From the NCBI GenBank assembly GCA_946800325.1, contig OX326956.1, positions 44,229,552 through 44,293,551 on the forward strand: a stretch of 64,000 nucleotides of DNA, in the 5' to 3' direction. A program made the position numbers and the translations under genes. Positions 33,814 through 46,181 of this stretch are shown here, piece by piece (position 1 is the stretch's first letter; each line of letters begins with the position of its first letter). The notes below the pieces were generated by a model, which saw nothing but the letters and a program-made list of their open reading frames with translations, did no database searches and was not told the DNA's origin. Source of the DNA: Luzula sylvatica. Its lineage: Eukaryota; Streptophyta; Magnoliopsida; Poales; Juncaceae.

Positions 33814-34947
33814 TTAATCATCGACGGGATCTTGCGGGCATTCACCCGCCTTGCGCTTGATGGTGATAACTGGACACTCCACGTGCTTCACGCAATATTC
33901 ACTCACCGTCCCCACAAAAACCCTAATTTTGTATAAACCAAACAAAACATTACATTAGTCATAACAATTACACGCAATAATCATACATCTAATTTGATAT
34001 TTTAATAATTTGATTAGAAATGAGTGTCTTTGTCAAATGATCACACTCAAATTAATTAGAATGTCTCTATCAAACTATAAATTCAATTGATTAAATTATC
34101 AAATTCATATACTTGTTTGAAATACCACCATGTACAAGTGTCCTTCCAAGACACCAATCATCATTTATTAATAGAAAAAAATCACATTTCTTTATGAAGA
34201 AGATATTGATTGCAAATGATTAATCTAACATAAAAAAATCTATGAATTAGAAAAATAGAATAAGAAAATCGTACCTTTGAAAAGGACCAAGGCCGCGGCA
34301 ACCAATTACTAACAGATCAGGATTGACGCGTTTCACTTCGTCGCAAATCACGTCTTTTGGATCCCCTTTTCGTATCCAAGCCTCACATTTTACCTAAAAT
34401 CACAAATTTTCATTTCGAACAATGATCAAATTAAACCATGTATTAAAATAATGTTTAAACGAATCTGAAAAATACATACCCCAAGTTCATGGCAACGATT
34501 AACGAAGAATTCGAGCAAGTGAAGGCCCCTAATTTTATCTCTTTCTTTTATGCTATGAAAATCTTCAGGAGATGCATACATGCTATCCATATCATCAAAT
34601 CCTTTTCAGAAAATTGATTATTTTAGTTTCGAACAATTACAAATTAATCAAAGCAATTAAGATAATCGTTAGCTATAAGATCAGTCTCGAATTAAGGTAG
34701 CAAATCGGCAGTACCAGTACAACAAGGAGTGTAAAGTTTAGAAACAGATAAAACTAAAAGTACCGTCTTCGTCGGGGACCTGAACGTGGAGAAAGAGGAG
34801 TTTGAATCCAGAAAAATTGGAGCGAATCAGCTTGGACAGAGTCCATTCGAAAGCATTGCGGCTACTGATGGAAGGATGCGGATACCCCTTGATCGACGAT
34901 TCATTCACCGCGATCATCACCTTCGTCGGTTCGCCATTACTCTCCAT
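33814..34947 (-). CDS. Universal stress protein (UspA) family
   Basis: Four exons on the minus strand (34947-34764, 34601-34480, 34393-34275, 33922-33814) encode 177 residues, a normal single-domain plant USP. It starts MESNGEPTKVMIAVNESSIKG with the beta1 strand and phosphate-side Asn-Glu. It continues with FEWTLSKLIRS, FKLLFLHVQVPDEDGFDDMD, CEAWIRKGDP and the ATP-binding signature IGCRGLGPFQRVFVGTVSEY, followed by CPVITIKR. The G-X2-G-X9-G-S/T nucleotide motif is essentially intact, so an ATP-binding USP is likely. These cytosolic proteins act in stress responses, often as dimers; a specific partner cannot be inferred. All introns are GT-AG. Confidence 0.92.
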
Positions 34948-37900
34948 TTCTCCGCTTCAATTTTGATTTCTCTAGTCGGTAATGGAAAGAAGAGAGTTGT
35001 ACTTGTACTTGATGCCTCCGTGCCGACTAGGTTCCGACCTCTCCAGTTAGTCATAAAACGTTCGATTTATATACATAGGATGGCGAAACTGGAGATGTGA
35101 ACCAGTGGACTGCTTACCAAGTCACAATTGAAAATTTCGTAAATGACCTCATTGTTTTTTCTCTCTCTCTGATAAGTCCCTGGCAAATGCGAATTAAAAG
35201 TAACTTGTATTGTATACTGTTAAGTGTTATTACAATGCGATGTCTAAAATCAGATTTCTACAAGGGGGAAATAAGAATTTCAATAAATTATTATGGACGG
35301 GTAGACAGCTGGTTTGACATCTCCTCCATTTGTTGGTGCCTACCGATAATATGTGATAATCATCGTGTTAATTAAATGTTATGTTTAAAATATTAAAATA
35401 TGAACATAAAACTTGCGTATACATATCAGCTCATTTCTTATGATTTGGCAACGAATTTATAAGTATCGGTGAATTTTTGAAAATTGTAAAATCTGTAATT
35501 AAGTTTTGTTTAACTCAATTAATTGGGCAGGATTTTAAAACCAGTTGGTATCGGATTTTTAAAATTCAATATAGTTAGTTTTGGAATATTTGTCAAAATT
35601 GTGTTATTTTTCGGAAAAAATTCCAAACTGGATTACTGTTAGAAATGCTCCTATATTCGTTCATTTCAAAACGACAAATCAAACTCCAAATTTATTTAAA
35701 TACATTTTATAATCTGAAATAAAAAAGATATTGCGAGATTATTATACCTGATAATAAAATTATGTGTTGAAAATCACATTTAATACAAAATAAAATTATA
35801 AAATCCGCAGCGAAACGTGAGTATTATCCTAGTTGATATGTAATCTACTTTACAATAATTAATACTTGGCGATATATCGAAAAAATGATATTATTGGGCA
35901 AGACTATTATTCATGTTTCAGCAATTATTCCTACTCACAAATTTGATAAGAAACATATACTTAATACATGTAAAATTGACATATGTACAACTCAATTATG
36001 AAGACTAACCACACACAATTTTTCAATTACGAAGAACAATTTTCATGTCTTAATTGAAATGTAGCTTCAAAACGTTGATGTTGCGACATGGGGGGTTTCC
36101 TTAATTTCTTGCCTTAAAATATATACGCAAATGAGTAGCAAAATATTTAATGTCGATTATCAAAATTCATATACCTTAAACCCTAATCGTAATGACTGAA
36201 AACATGGCTTCAAAAGTTGTCATAGGTATATGATAATTGTCATGTTACATATCTTAAAAAGAAACTGGCAATGTTTCTTTCCGGTCAATTAATACACAAT
36301 AAAGGGTATATTGAAAAATTGGTGTAATATGCCTTCTAACACAAATTGTTCACAAAGATCGTTTTACCAATAGTAGGTATAATATTTGGATTTGGAAAAA
36401 CATGTTTAGTCATTTGATTTATTAAAAAATTGTTAGATCACTTTCCACAAATAGTGGAGAAATTGTAGCAATGTATCATAATTCATAATTATTCCAATTG
36501 GTTTACTCAATTGATCTCAATTCTCAACTGGTATGACATCGACATCCAATCCATTTATTACTCTCTTTGTCACAATCGGGTTGATCCTCAATATTATAAA
36601 AAGATCTCGCCTTTCCCCTCGCATAATTTCTCTCGTTCTCTCCAGCGTGCCTTCTATAATCTTTGTCCGAAGCGACTCACCTCTTGTCAAAGAAGTGGTA
36701 CTAGTTTCGATTGGTACTGGTCTATATTAGTTTCAACTTGTATCCCCTCTCGATTTGTAAAGCCAAATTTGAGTAATTGGGTGTATATATTATTGTATGT
36801 TGTATAAGTGTGGGAACAATATTTGTTTGCAAAAAATATATATATTTGTTAGAAAATTATAGTATAGGTGTATTGTTGTTGCATATTTGTTATGAACCGA
36901 AAATTAAATTGGGTGTATATATATTATACATCATAGTTCGAATTTTTATTTCTAAAATTAATTTTTTTAAAATTGAAACTTCAGTTATGATATGGATGGT
37001 CAATTATGATACTAGATCAATAAGTATTAAATTGTTTGAGAGATGCGGATTTGATTTTTTTTATTTCTTATCTTTAGAATGATGTTTGGAGGATCATACA
37101 TGCTATTTTGGTTAATTGTGAAAACATAGATATTTGATTAAGCATATTTGCACAATCATACATGTCCATTAGTGAAGAGCAAGAAATGAGGAGTGAATCA
37201 TGAATATGATAGAGAAGATTTAATTCGTTCTAGAGCAGAGTGCTGTAAAGCACATCTGGAAAGCAAACTGAGGAAATGATTATTAATAGATGTGTCCATT
37301 AGTGATGAAATGGAGAAATTTCACACAAAAAAAATCAGAATATTCAATACCGCAATTGCCCTTTTCCAAAAAAATAAAAAATCTACGGTAGAATCAGCCA
37401 CACTAATATAGACTATATAGTCGACTATAGTATTATCTATTTGGTAATATAACTATCATTACCACCACTGAATAATTGGCTATTGGTAATATAACTATTA
37501 TGTCCCATTTTATATTCGGGCCTCGGGGTACTAATTTAGGGTTTATACTAATACTAATATGAAATTCATATCTCATGCCAAGCAGTTTACCAGTATCCTA
37601 TTTTGGTAGCACAACAAATTACGATATTATAAACATGATTTTCCACATCAATTCTCAATTAGTTCACTATATTAAAAATATTAAATTTGCGATCATGTTT
37701 TTCTTGATATTTTGTAAACTATGCTGACTATTTTATGATATTTTGTGGCTCAAGGTGTGGTGTGTGTGGCAATACAATACAATACAATACACAGGTTTTT
37801 CGCAAGGTGTGATATTTTGTAGCTAACACAGAAAACACGCGAATCATGGACGAAAAGGAGTTTTTTTGCAAATGATACAACGTGACGTGAAGATTTTTCC

Positions 37901-38314
37901 AAGGTATCGGCAACAAAGTGATTCTCTCTGAAATTTTGATATGAACAATGTTTTTTGTATATAGAGTTATACTATGGATCATTTTGTATCTTTTGTATTC
38001 AATACTTTTTTATGTTTGTCCATAATGGTTTTGTAAGATACATGATGATGCACTATGCTGCTAAACCAATCATATCTATCTATTTGCATCAGCCTATTCC
38101 ATAACTGAAAATGTACTTACAAACATCCACAAATTCTGCAAAAATTACAATTCCAAGCAGCAAAGAACACATAACACCAAGCTCCCAAAAAACAAACAAA
38201 CACAACTAACAAAACTACAATACTTAGTACCTAAAACTACAACACAAAAGAACACTAAACCGACAATTTTCAAACACAACAAAAAAAGAAAAAAATAACC
38301 AACGCACTCGACCC
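34948..38314. other. AT-rich intergenic DNA
   Basis: No gene is supported on either strand. An ACAAT/ATACA pentamer repeat is at about 37772-37790. The last part (from an undetermined point) is probably the body of the Helitron whose 3' end is at 38346. Confidence 0.5.
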
Positions 38315-38346
38315 ACCCCCCGCAATGGCGCGGGGGTAAAGCTAGT
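38315..38346 (+). mobile_element. Helitron 3' end
   Basis: A GC-rich hairpin (CCCCCCGC / GCGCGGGGG around AATG) at 38315-38336, then TAAAG and CTAGT at 38342-38346. Same architecture as the nested Helitron end at 21189-21219, with related sequence. The 5' end could not be located and no Rep/helicase coding is visible. Confidence 0.65.
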
Positions 38347-39359
38347 AAATATTAAAATTTTGTAAAGATCAATAAGTTTCCTTTTACAAATATCTTTTCT
38401 AAATTTCAAATATATCATTAAAAAAATCTGTTGTCATTATTAATCTCAAAAATCATGTATGTCTTAAAACCTAATTTTTCAAATATTGACTGACAATCAT
38501 TTATCATTAGTTGTGTTACTTATGTATATATAATGCAAATTTGTAAAAATATCACTTATACTAATATAAAAATAGCCCAAACTAAAAATGTTACATCTGT
38601 CGAACCGAAAACTTATAATATCAAAGTTGTACTTTAAAAAAAATATATGTAATTTCAAAATCATTTTTGTTATATAAACTGAAAATAACAAGTTCAGCCC
38701 TAAATATTGTAAAATAATAATTTTAACATTACGAAATTATATTGTCTTAAAATTAAAAATGAGAAGTTAGGTTTAAAATGTCATTCCATTTTTATTCTTA
38801 AAAAATATCAAACACAAAATGATGCCTTTGCAAAATCCAAATAAAATTATCATATAGATATCAAAGATTTGTCAAAAAAAAAAAAATGCAATTAAGATAT
38901 CATGTAAAATTTACAAATTTGGAGTTATATGTTAAGGCCCTGTTCGGTGTAGTACTTTTATACAGTAATAATAATGATAGAAATCATACTTATTTTTCCC
39001 ACTTTCTTCCCCCCCGAATCTGACGTGGCTATTTTCTGTGTGCCACATCACCTCAGCTCTATTCATTCAAAAATACATACATCAAATCCAAAACAAAAAT
39101 GCTGTCAAATAAGAAAGAGAAACAGATAGAATCCGATAAAATAAGATAGTGAATAGTGAATACGGCCGAGGTGCTTGAACGAAAAGGTTGGCCTCACACA
39201 CCTGTTTGCTCCTTATGCCATTTTTTTTAGGAAAACCACCCCACACCTACTAATCGAGTGCCCTTTCATAACATCAATTTGGAATCGGGTAGAACGACTA
39301 ACAAACGTCCCTATAAAAAGACAACCGAAGGAGACTATTATTGAAACTTGAAATTACAA
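38347..39359. other. AT-rich intergenic DNA
   Basis: No gene is supported. At about 38935-39060 a segment starting GGCCCTGTTCGGTGTAG and containing ACGTGGCTATTTTCTGTGTGCCACATCA looks like a transposon end, but no partner end was found. Confidence 0.4.
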
Positions 39360-39663
39360 TAGAAACCGTTTGGACGCAAACCAAAAGACGATTTGGGATA
39401 TGATGTGGGCATCGATCCTTTGGAAAGTATGGAAAGAACGTAACCAACGTATTTTCCAATCAAGCACGCCGGACGTGTTGGCATTGAAGGCAATTGAGAA
39501 TATCCTCACTTGGCAAAAGGTCCTAAAGACTAGTTAGAAATATATGAGTAGTTTTTTTGACTACCGTTATTTTGTACCCTATGTAAATATATCTTTTATT
39601 TTTTTATAATAGACAGCTAGGCTTCCTAATTTGGGACCCTAACTTCAACAAAAAAAAAAAAAA
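39360..39663 (+). mobile_element. LINE (non-LTR retrotransposon) 3' fragment
   Basis: The frame from 39360 encodes the extreme C-terminus of a plant LINE reverse transcriptase ORF (IWDMMWASILWKVWKERNQR, then IFQSSTPDVLALKAIENILT, stop at 39537). A short 3' untranslated part and an A-run at 39650-39663 follow. The WKVWKERNxRIF motif is typical of the zf-RVT tail of plant LINEs. Heavily 5'-truncated; no clear target duplication. Confidence 0.7.
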
Positions 39664-40619
39664 GAGAAGGGGAGAACGCTAGAAAATGAGCCGAGATATG
39701 GCGAGAGAAGGATTTGGTAAAACGAAACCCTTGGATTGAAGCTCATGGCAATGAGAAGCGAACATGTCAATGAAACGAGAGAAAGTCTTGCGAAATCTCA
39801 GATCTATTCACTTTTTTTTTTTTCTGAACGTAGAAAATGTTATTGGGGAAAGAAGAGAATCGAAACTAAAAGATACTCATGGGTGTCAAGCATCTCAAGC
39901 CGTACCTCTATCTTTATACCTTGTGGAATTGAATTCATAAATGTTATATTTTAGTGGAAACATGACTCAAATTCTCGTCTGTTTTTTTTTAAGATTGATA
40001 CATTCCTATTTTAAAATGTTGTTAAAATAAGGAGTTGAAATTTGTTAGTGATATTAGTGATATTTTAGCCAAGTTTTGCATGCATGTAATAAGGAGTTGA
40101 AATTTGAGTTCAGGAAAATGAATTTCACATGAAATCAATAAAAATTGTGGCCTCAAATAAAACAACCTGAATTAATATAATAATCCTGGACATGCGATTT
40201 AATTTTGGGAAATTATATTTGTCTCCACAAAAGTAGGATAAATATTTTCGATGACATCATTGAGAGTGTATTAATTTTTTGTTAACCGGTCTGTATCTAT
40301 CATAATTTTAATTAAAATTAATTTTTTGCTAATTTGTATGTTTGTTAATTGATCCGTACATATCACATTTTATTAAGATTAAATTTTCAACTCAATTAAC
40401 CATTAATCCAATTAATGTGATGACGTCATCGAGGAGTTTTATCTCACTTTTGTGAGACACCATATACGCCCTCTTTAATTTTTTGGTTTGAATTTGTTTG
40501 TTGAACATGTTAGATTGGATCATATTTGTTGCTTCTGTATGTTACGAGGAATAACACGGACATCATATAAAGAAAACGGTGAATATATCGGTGAACATGA
40601 CGAGGATCGATGGTTAATT
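39664..40619. other. Intergenic DNA before the satellite
   Basis: AT-rich, no supported gene. A segment at about 40200-40450 with GATGACATCATTG / GTGATGACGTCATCGAGG and flanking TGTCTCCACAAAAGTAGG / CACTTTTGTGAGACACC forms inverted arms and is probably another MITE. Confidence 0.45.
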
Positions 40620-43600
40620 TCACATGAACTCCTCAAAGCGTAAAAAGATTGCTATGAATCGTAAAGAAAAATTCATTCGTGTTTGTAAAATTTGGTGAAA
40701 AGTTATGTAGTAAACGATACGGTACAAATGATCTAAAAACACGTTATTTGAACTCCTCAAATCGTAAACAGATTGCTATGAATCGTAAAGAAACTTTCTT
40801 AGCGTTTGAAAAATTTGGTGAAAACTTATGTACTAAACGATACGATACAAATGATCTAAAAACACGTTATTTGAACTTCTCAAAACATAAAAAGAATGCT
40901 ATGAATCATAATGAAAACTTTTTTAGTGTTTGTAAAATTTGGTGAAAAGTAATGTAGTAAACAATACGATACAATTGATCTAAAAATACGTTATTTGAAC
41001 TACTCAAAGCATAAAAAGAATGCTATGAATCGTCAAGAAAACATTCTTAGTATTTGTAAAATTTGGTGAAAAGTTATGTAGTAAACGATACGATACAAAT
41101 GGTCTAAAAACACGTTATTTGAACTTCTCAAAGCGTAAACAGATTGCTATTAATCGTACATAAACTTTCTTCGTGTTTGTAAAATTTGGGAAAAAATTAT
41201 GTACTAAACGAAACGATACATATGATCTAAAAACACGTTATTTGAACTCCTCAAAGCGTAAACATATTGCTATGAATCGTAATGAAACTTTCTTAGCATT
41301 TGTAAAATTTGGTGAAAATTTATGTACTAAATGATACGATACAAATGATCTAAAAACACGTTATTTGAACTCCTCAAAGCGTAAAAAGTTTATTATGAAT
41401 CGTAAAGAAAACTTTCTTCGTGTTAGTAAAATTTGGTGAAACGTTATGTAGTAAACGACACGATACAAATGATCTAAAAACACGTTATTTGAACTCCTCA
41501 AAGCGTAAACTGATTGCTATGAATCGTAAAGAAACTTTCTTAGCATTTGTAAAATTTGATGAAAAGTTATGTACTAAACGATACGATACAAATGATCTAA
41601 AAACATGTTATTTTAACTCCTCAAAGCATAAAAATAATGCTATGAATCATAAAGAAAACTTTCTTAGTGTTTGTAAAATTTGGTGAAATTTTATGTAGTA
41701 AACGATACCATACAAATGATCTTAAAACACGTTATTTGAACTCCTCAAAGCATAAAAAGAATGCTATGAATCGTAATGAAAACTTTCTTAGTGTTTGCAA
41801 AATTTGGTGAAAAGTCATGCAGTAAATGATACGATACAAATGATCCAGAAACACATTATTTGAACTCCTCAAATTGTAAACAGATTGCTACGAATCGTAA
41901 AGAAACTTTCTTAGCGTTTGTAAAATTTGGTGAAAAGTTATGTACTAAACGATGCGATACAAATGATCTAAAAACACGTTATTTGAACTCCTTAAAGCAT
42001 AAAAAGAATGCTATGAATCGTAATAAAAACTTTCTTAGTGTTTGTAAAATTTGTGAAAAGTTATGTAGTAAACGATACGATAAAAATGATCTAAGAACAA
42101 GTTATTTGAATTCCTCAAAGCATAAAAAGAATGCAATGAATCGTAAAGAAAAATTTCTTAGTGTTTGTAAAATTCGGTGAAAAGTTATGTAGTAAACGAT
42201 AAGATACAAATGATCTAAAAACACGTTATTTCAACTCCTCAAAGCATAAAAAGAATGCTATGAATCATAATGAAAATTTCTCAGTGTTTATAAAATTGGG
42301 TGAAAAGTTATGTAGTAAACAATACGATACAATTGATGTAAAATCACGTTATTTGAACTCCTCAAAGCATAAAAAGAATGCTATGAACCGTAATGAAAAC
42401 TTTCTTAGTGTTTGTAAAATTTGGTGAAAAGTTATGTAGTAAATGATACGATACAAATAATCTAAAAACACATTATTTGAATTACTGAAAGCGTAACCAT
42501 ATTGCTATGAATCGTAATGAAAACTTTTTTAGTGTTTGCAAAATTTGGTGAAAAGTTATGTAGTAAATGATACGATACAATTGATCAAAAAACACGTTAT
42601 TTCGACTACTCAAAGCATAAAAAGAATGCTATGAATCGTCAAGAAAACATTCTTAGTATTTGTAAAATTTGGTGAAAAGTTATGTAGTAAACGATACGAT
42701 ACAAATGGTCAAGAAACACGTTATTTGAACTCCTCAAAGCATGAAAAGAATGCTATGAATCGTAATGAAAAATTTCTTAGTGTTTGTAAAATTTGGTAAA
42801 AAGTTATGTAGTAAACGATACGATACAAATGATCTAAAAACACGTTATTTGAACTCCTCAAAACATAAAAAGAATGCTATGAATCGTAATGAAAATTTTC
42901 TTAGTGTTTGTAAAATTTGGTGAAAAGTTATGTAGTAAACGATACGATACAATTGATCCAAAAATACGTTATTTGAACTACTCTAAGCATAAGAAGAATG
43001 CTATGAATCGTCAAGAAAACATTCTTAGTATTTGTAAAATTTGGTGAAAAGTTATGTAGTAAATGGTACGATACAAATGGTCTAGAAACACGTTATTTGA
43101 ACTCCTCAAAGCATGAAAAGAATGCTATAAATCGTAATGAAAACTTTCTTAGTGTTTGTAAAATTTGGTGAAAAGTTCTGTATTAAACGATACGATACAA
43201 ATGTTCTAAAAATATGTTATTTGAACTCCTCAAAGCGTAAACATATTGCAATGAATCGTACATAAACTTTCTTCGTGTTTGTAAAATTTGGGGAAAAGTT
43301 ATGTACTAAACGAAACGATACAAATGATCTAAAAACATGTTATTTGAACTCCTCAAAGCGTAAACATATTGCTATGAATCGTAATGAAACTTTCTTAGCA
43401 TTTGTAAAATTTGGTGAAAAGTTTTGTACTAAACGATACGATACAAATGATCTAAAAATACGTTATTTGAACACCTCAAATCGTAAAAAGATTGTTATGA
43501 ATCGTAAAGAAAACATTCTTCGTGTTAGTAAAATTTGGTGAAAAGTTATGTAGTAAACGACATGGTACAAATGATCTAAAAACACGTTATGTGAACTCCT

Positions 43601-44905
43601 CAAAGCGTAAACTGATTGCTATGAATCGTAAAGAAACTTTCTTAGCGTTTGTAAAATTTGGTGAAAAGTTATGTACTAAACGATACGATACAAATGATCT
43701 AAAAACACGTTATTTGAACTCCTCAAAACATAAAAAAATGCTATGAACCGTAATGAAAACTTTCTTAGTGTTTGTAAAATTTGGTGAAAAGTTACGTAGT
43801 AAACGATACGATACAATTGATCCAAAAACACGTTATTTGATCTACACAAAGCATAAAATGAATACTATGAATCGTCAAGAAAACATTCTTAGTATTTGTA
43901 AAATTTGGTGAAAAGTTATGTAGTAAACGGCACGATACAAATGGTCTAGAAACACGTTATTTGAACTCCTCAAAGCATGAAAAGAATGCTCTAAATCGTA
44001 ATGAAAACTTTCTTAGTGTTTGTAAAATTTGGTGAAAAGTTATGTATTAAACGATACGATACAAATGATCTAAAAACATGTTATTTGAATTCCTCAAAAC
44101 GTAAACAAATTGCTATGAATCGTACATAAACTTTCTTCGTGTTTGTAAAATTTGGGGAAAAATTATGTACTAAACGAAATGATACAAATGATCTAAAAAC
44201 ACGTTATTTGAACTCCTCAAAGCGTAAACAAATTGCTATGAATCGTAATAAAACTTTCTTAGCATTTGTAAAATTTGGTGAAAAGTTATGTACTAAACGA
44301 TACGATACAAATGATCTAAAAATACGTTATTTGAACACCTCAAAGCGTAAAAAGATTGTTATGAATAGTAAAGAAAACATTCTTTGTGTTAGTAAAATTT
44401 GGTGAAAAGTTATGTAGTAAACGACACGGTACAAATGATCTAAAAACACGTTGTGTGAACTCTTCAAAGCGGAAACTGATTGCTATGAATCGTAAAGAAA
44501 CATTCTTAGCTTATGTAAAATTTGGTGAAAAGTTATGTACTAAGCGATACAATACAAATGATCTAAAAACACGTTATTTGAACTCCTCAAAACATAAAAA
44601 GAATGCTATGAATCGTAATGAAAACTTTCTTAGTGTTTGTAAACTTCGGTGAAAAGTTAAGTAGTAAACGATACGATACAATTGATCCAAAAACACGTTA
44701 TTTGAACTACTCAATGCATAAAAAGAATGCTATGAATAGTCAAGAAAACATTCTTAGTATTTGCAAAATTTGGTGAAAAGTTATGTAGTAAACGGTACGA
44801 TACAAATGGTTTAGAAACACGTTATTTGAACTCCTCAAAGCATGAAAATAATGCTATGAATCGTAATGAAAACTTTCTTAGTGTTTGTAAAATTTGGTCA
44901 AAAGT
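40620..44905 (+). repeat. Satellite array A: about 35 units of 123/124 bp, forward orientation
   Basis: The anchor AAAATTTGGTGAAAAGTTATG recurs about every 123-124 bases from 40685 to 44888. A unit reads on through ACGATACGATACAAATGATC, TAAAAACACGTTATTTGAAC, TCCTCAAAGCGTAAA and ATGAATCGTAAAGAAA. Two unit classes exist: one with CGTAAACAGATTGCT (123 bp) and one with CATAAAAAGAATGCT and an extra A (124 bp). From about 43100 the classes recur in a fixed order every seven units (about 864 bp): the GCATGA variant is at 43111, 43975 and 44840. Short open frames of two units (88 codons) occur because 123 is a multiple of three; no protein function is implied. Confidence 0.95.
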
Positions 44906-46103
44906 TATGAACAAAGTTTTCTTTATGATTCATAGCATTCTTTTTATGCTTTGAGGAGTTAAAATAACGTGTTTTTAGATCATTTGTATCGTATCGTTTA
45001 CTACATAACTTTTCACCAAATTTTACAAATACTCAGAAAGTTTTCGTTACGATTCATAGGATTCTTTTTATGCTTTGAGGCGTTCAAATAACGTGTTTTT
45101 AGATCATTCGTATCGTATCGTTTAGTACATAACTTTTCCCCAAATTTTACAAACACGAAGAAAGTTTTTGTACGATTCATAGCAATATGTTTATGCTTTG
45201 AGGAGTTCAAATAACGTGTTTTTAGATCATTTGTATCGCATCGTTTACTACATAACCTTTCATCAAATTTTACAAACACTAAGAAAATTTTCATTACGAT
45301 TCATAGAATTCTTTTCATGCTTTGAGGAGTTCAAACAACGTGTTTTTAGATCATTTATATCATATCGTTTACTACATAACTTTTCACCAAATTTTACAAA
45401 CACTAAGAAATTTTTCTTTACGATTCATAGCATTCTTTTTATGCTTTGAGGAGTTCAAATAATGTGTTTTTAGGTCATTTGTATCGTATTGTTTACTACA
45501 TAACTTTTCACCAAATTTTACAAACACTAAGAAAGTTTTCATTACGATTCATAGCATTCTTTTTATGTTTTGAGGAGTTCAAATAACGTGTTTTTAGATT
45601 ATTTGTATCGTATCGTTTAATACATAACTTTTCACCAAATTTTACAAACTCTAAGAAAGTTTCTTTACGATTCATAGCAATCAGTTTACGCATTGAGGAG
45701 TTCAAATAACGTGTTTTTAGATCATTTGTACCGTGTCATTTACTACATAACTTTTCACCAAATTTTACTAACACGAACAAAGTTTTCTTTACGATTCATA
45801 ACAATCTTTTTACGCTTTGAGGAGTTCAAATAATGTGTTTTTAGATCATTTGTATCGTATCGTTTAGTATATAACTTTTCACCAAATTTTACAAATGCTA
45901 AGAAACTTTCATTACGATTCATAGCAATTTGTTTACGCTTTGAGGAGTTCAAATAACGTGTTTTTAGATCACTTGCATCGTTTCGTTTACTAAATAACTT
46001 TTCCCCAAATTTTACAAACACGAAGAAAGTTTGTGTACGATTCATAGCAATCTGTTTACGCTTTGAGGAGTTCAAATAACGTGTTTTTAGATCATTTGTA
46101 TTT
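44906..46103 (-). repeat. Satellite array B: about 9-10 units, inverted orientation
   Basis: From 44906 the same unit continues as its reverse complement (CATAACTTTTCACCAAATTT every 123-124 bases, anchors near 45017, 45140, 45263, 45387, 45510, 45634, 45757, 45881, 46004). The join with array A falls inside a unit and forms an inverted junction. The array stops at about 46103 in the middle of a unit, where gag-related sequence begins. Confidence 0.95.
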
Positions 46104-46181
46104 GATTTGTTAAATCGTTGTGTGCTTGTGAAATGTTTGGGAGTACGTTTTTGGTTATTAGTGACATATGGTGAACTTACC

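Noticed and set aside
40679..45705. Series of open frames of about 65-106 codons with KFGEKLCTKRYDTNDLKTRY-like repeats
   Set aside because: They are the satellite unit (123 bp, a multiple of three) read in its open frame. They have no start context, no splice sites and end wherever a 124-bp unit shifts the frame, so they are not genes.
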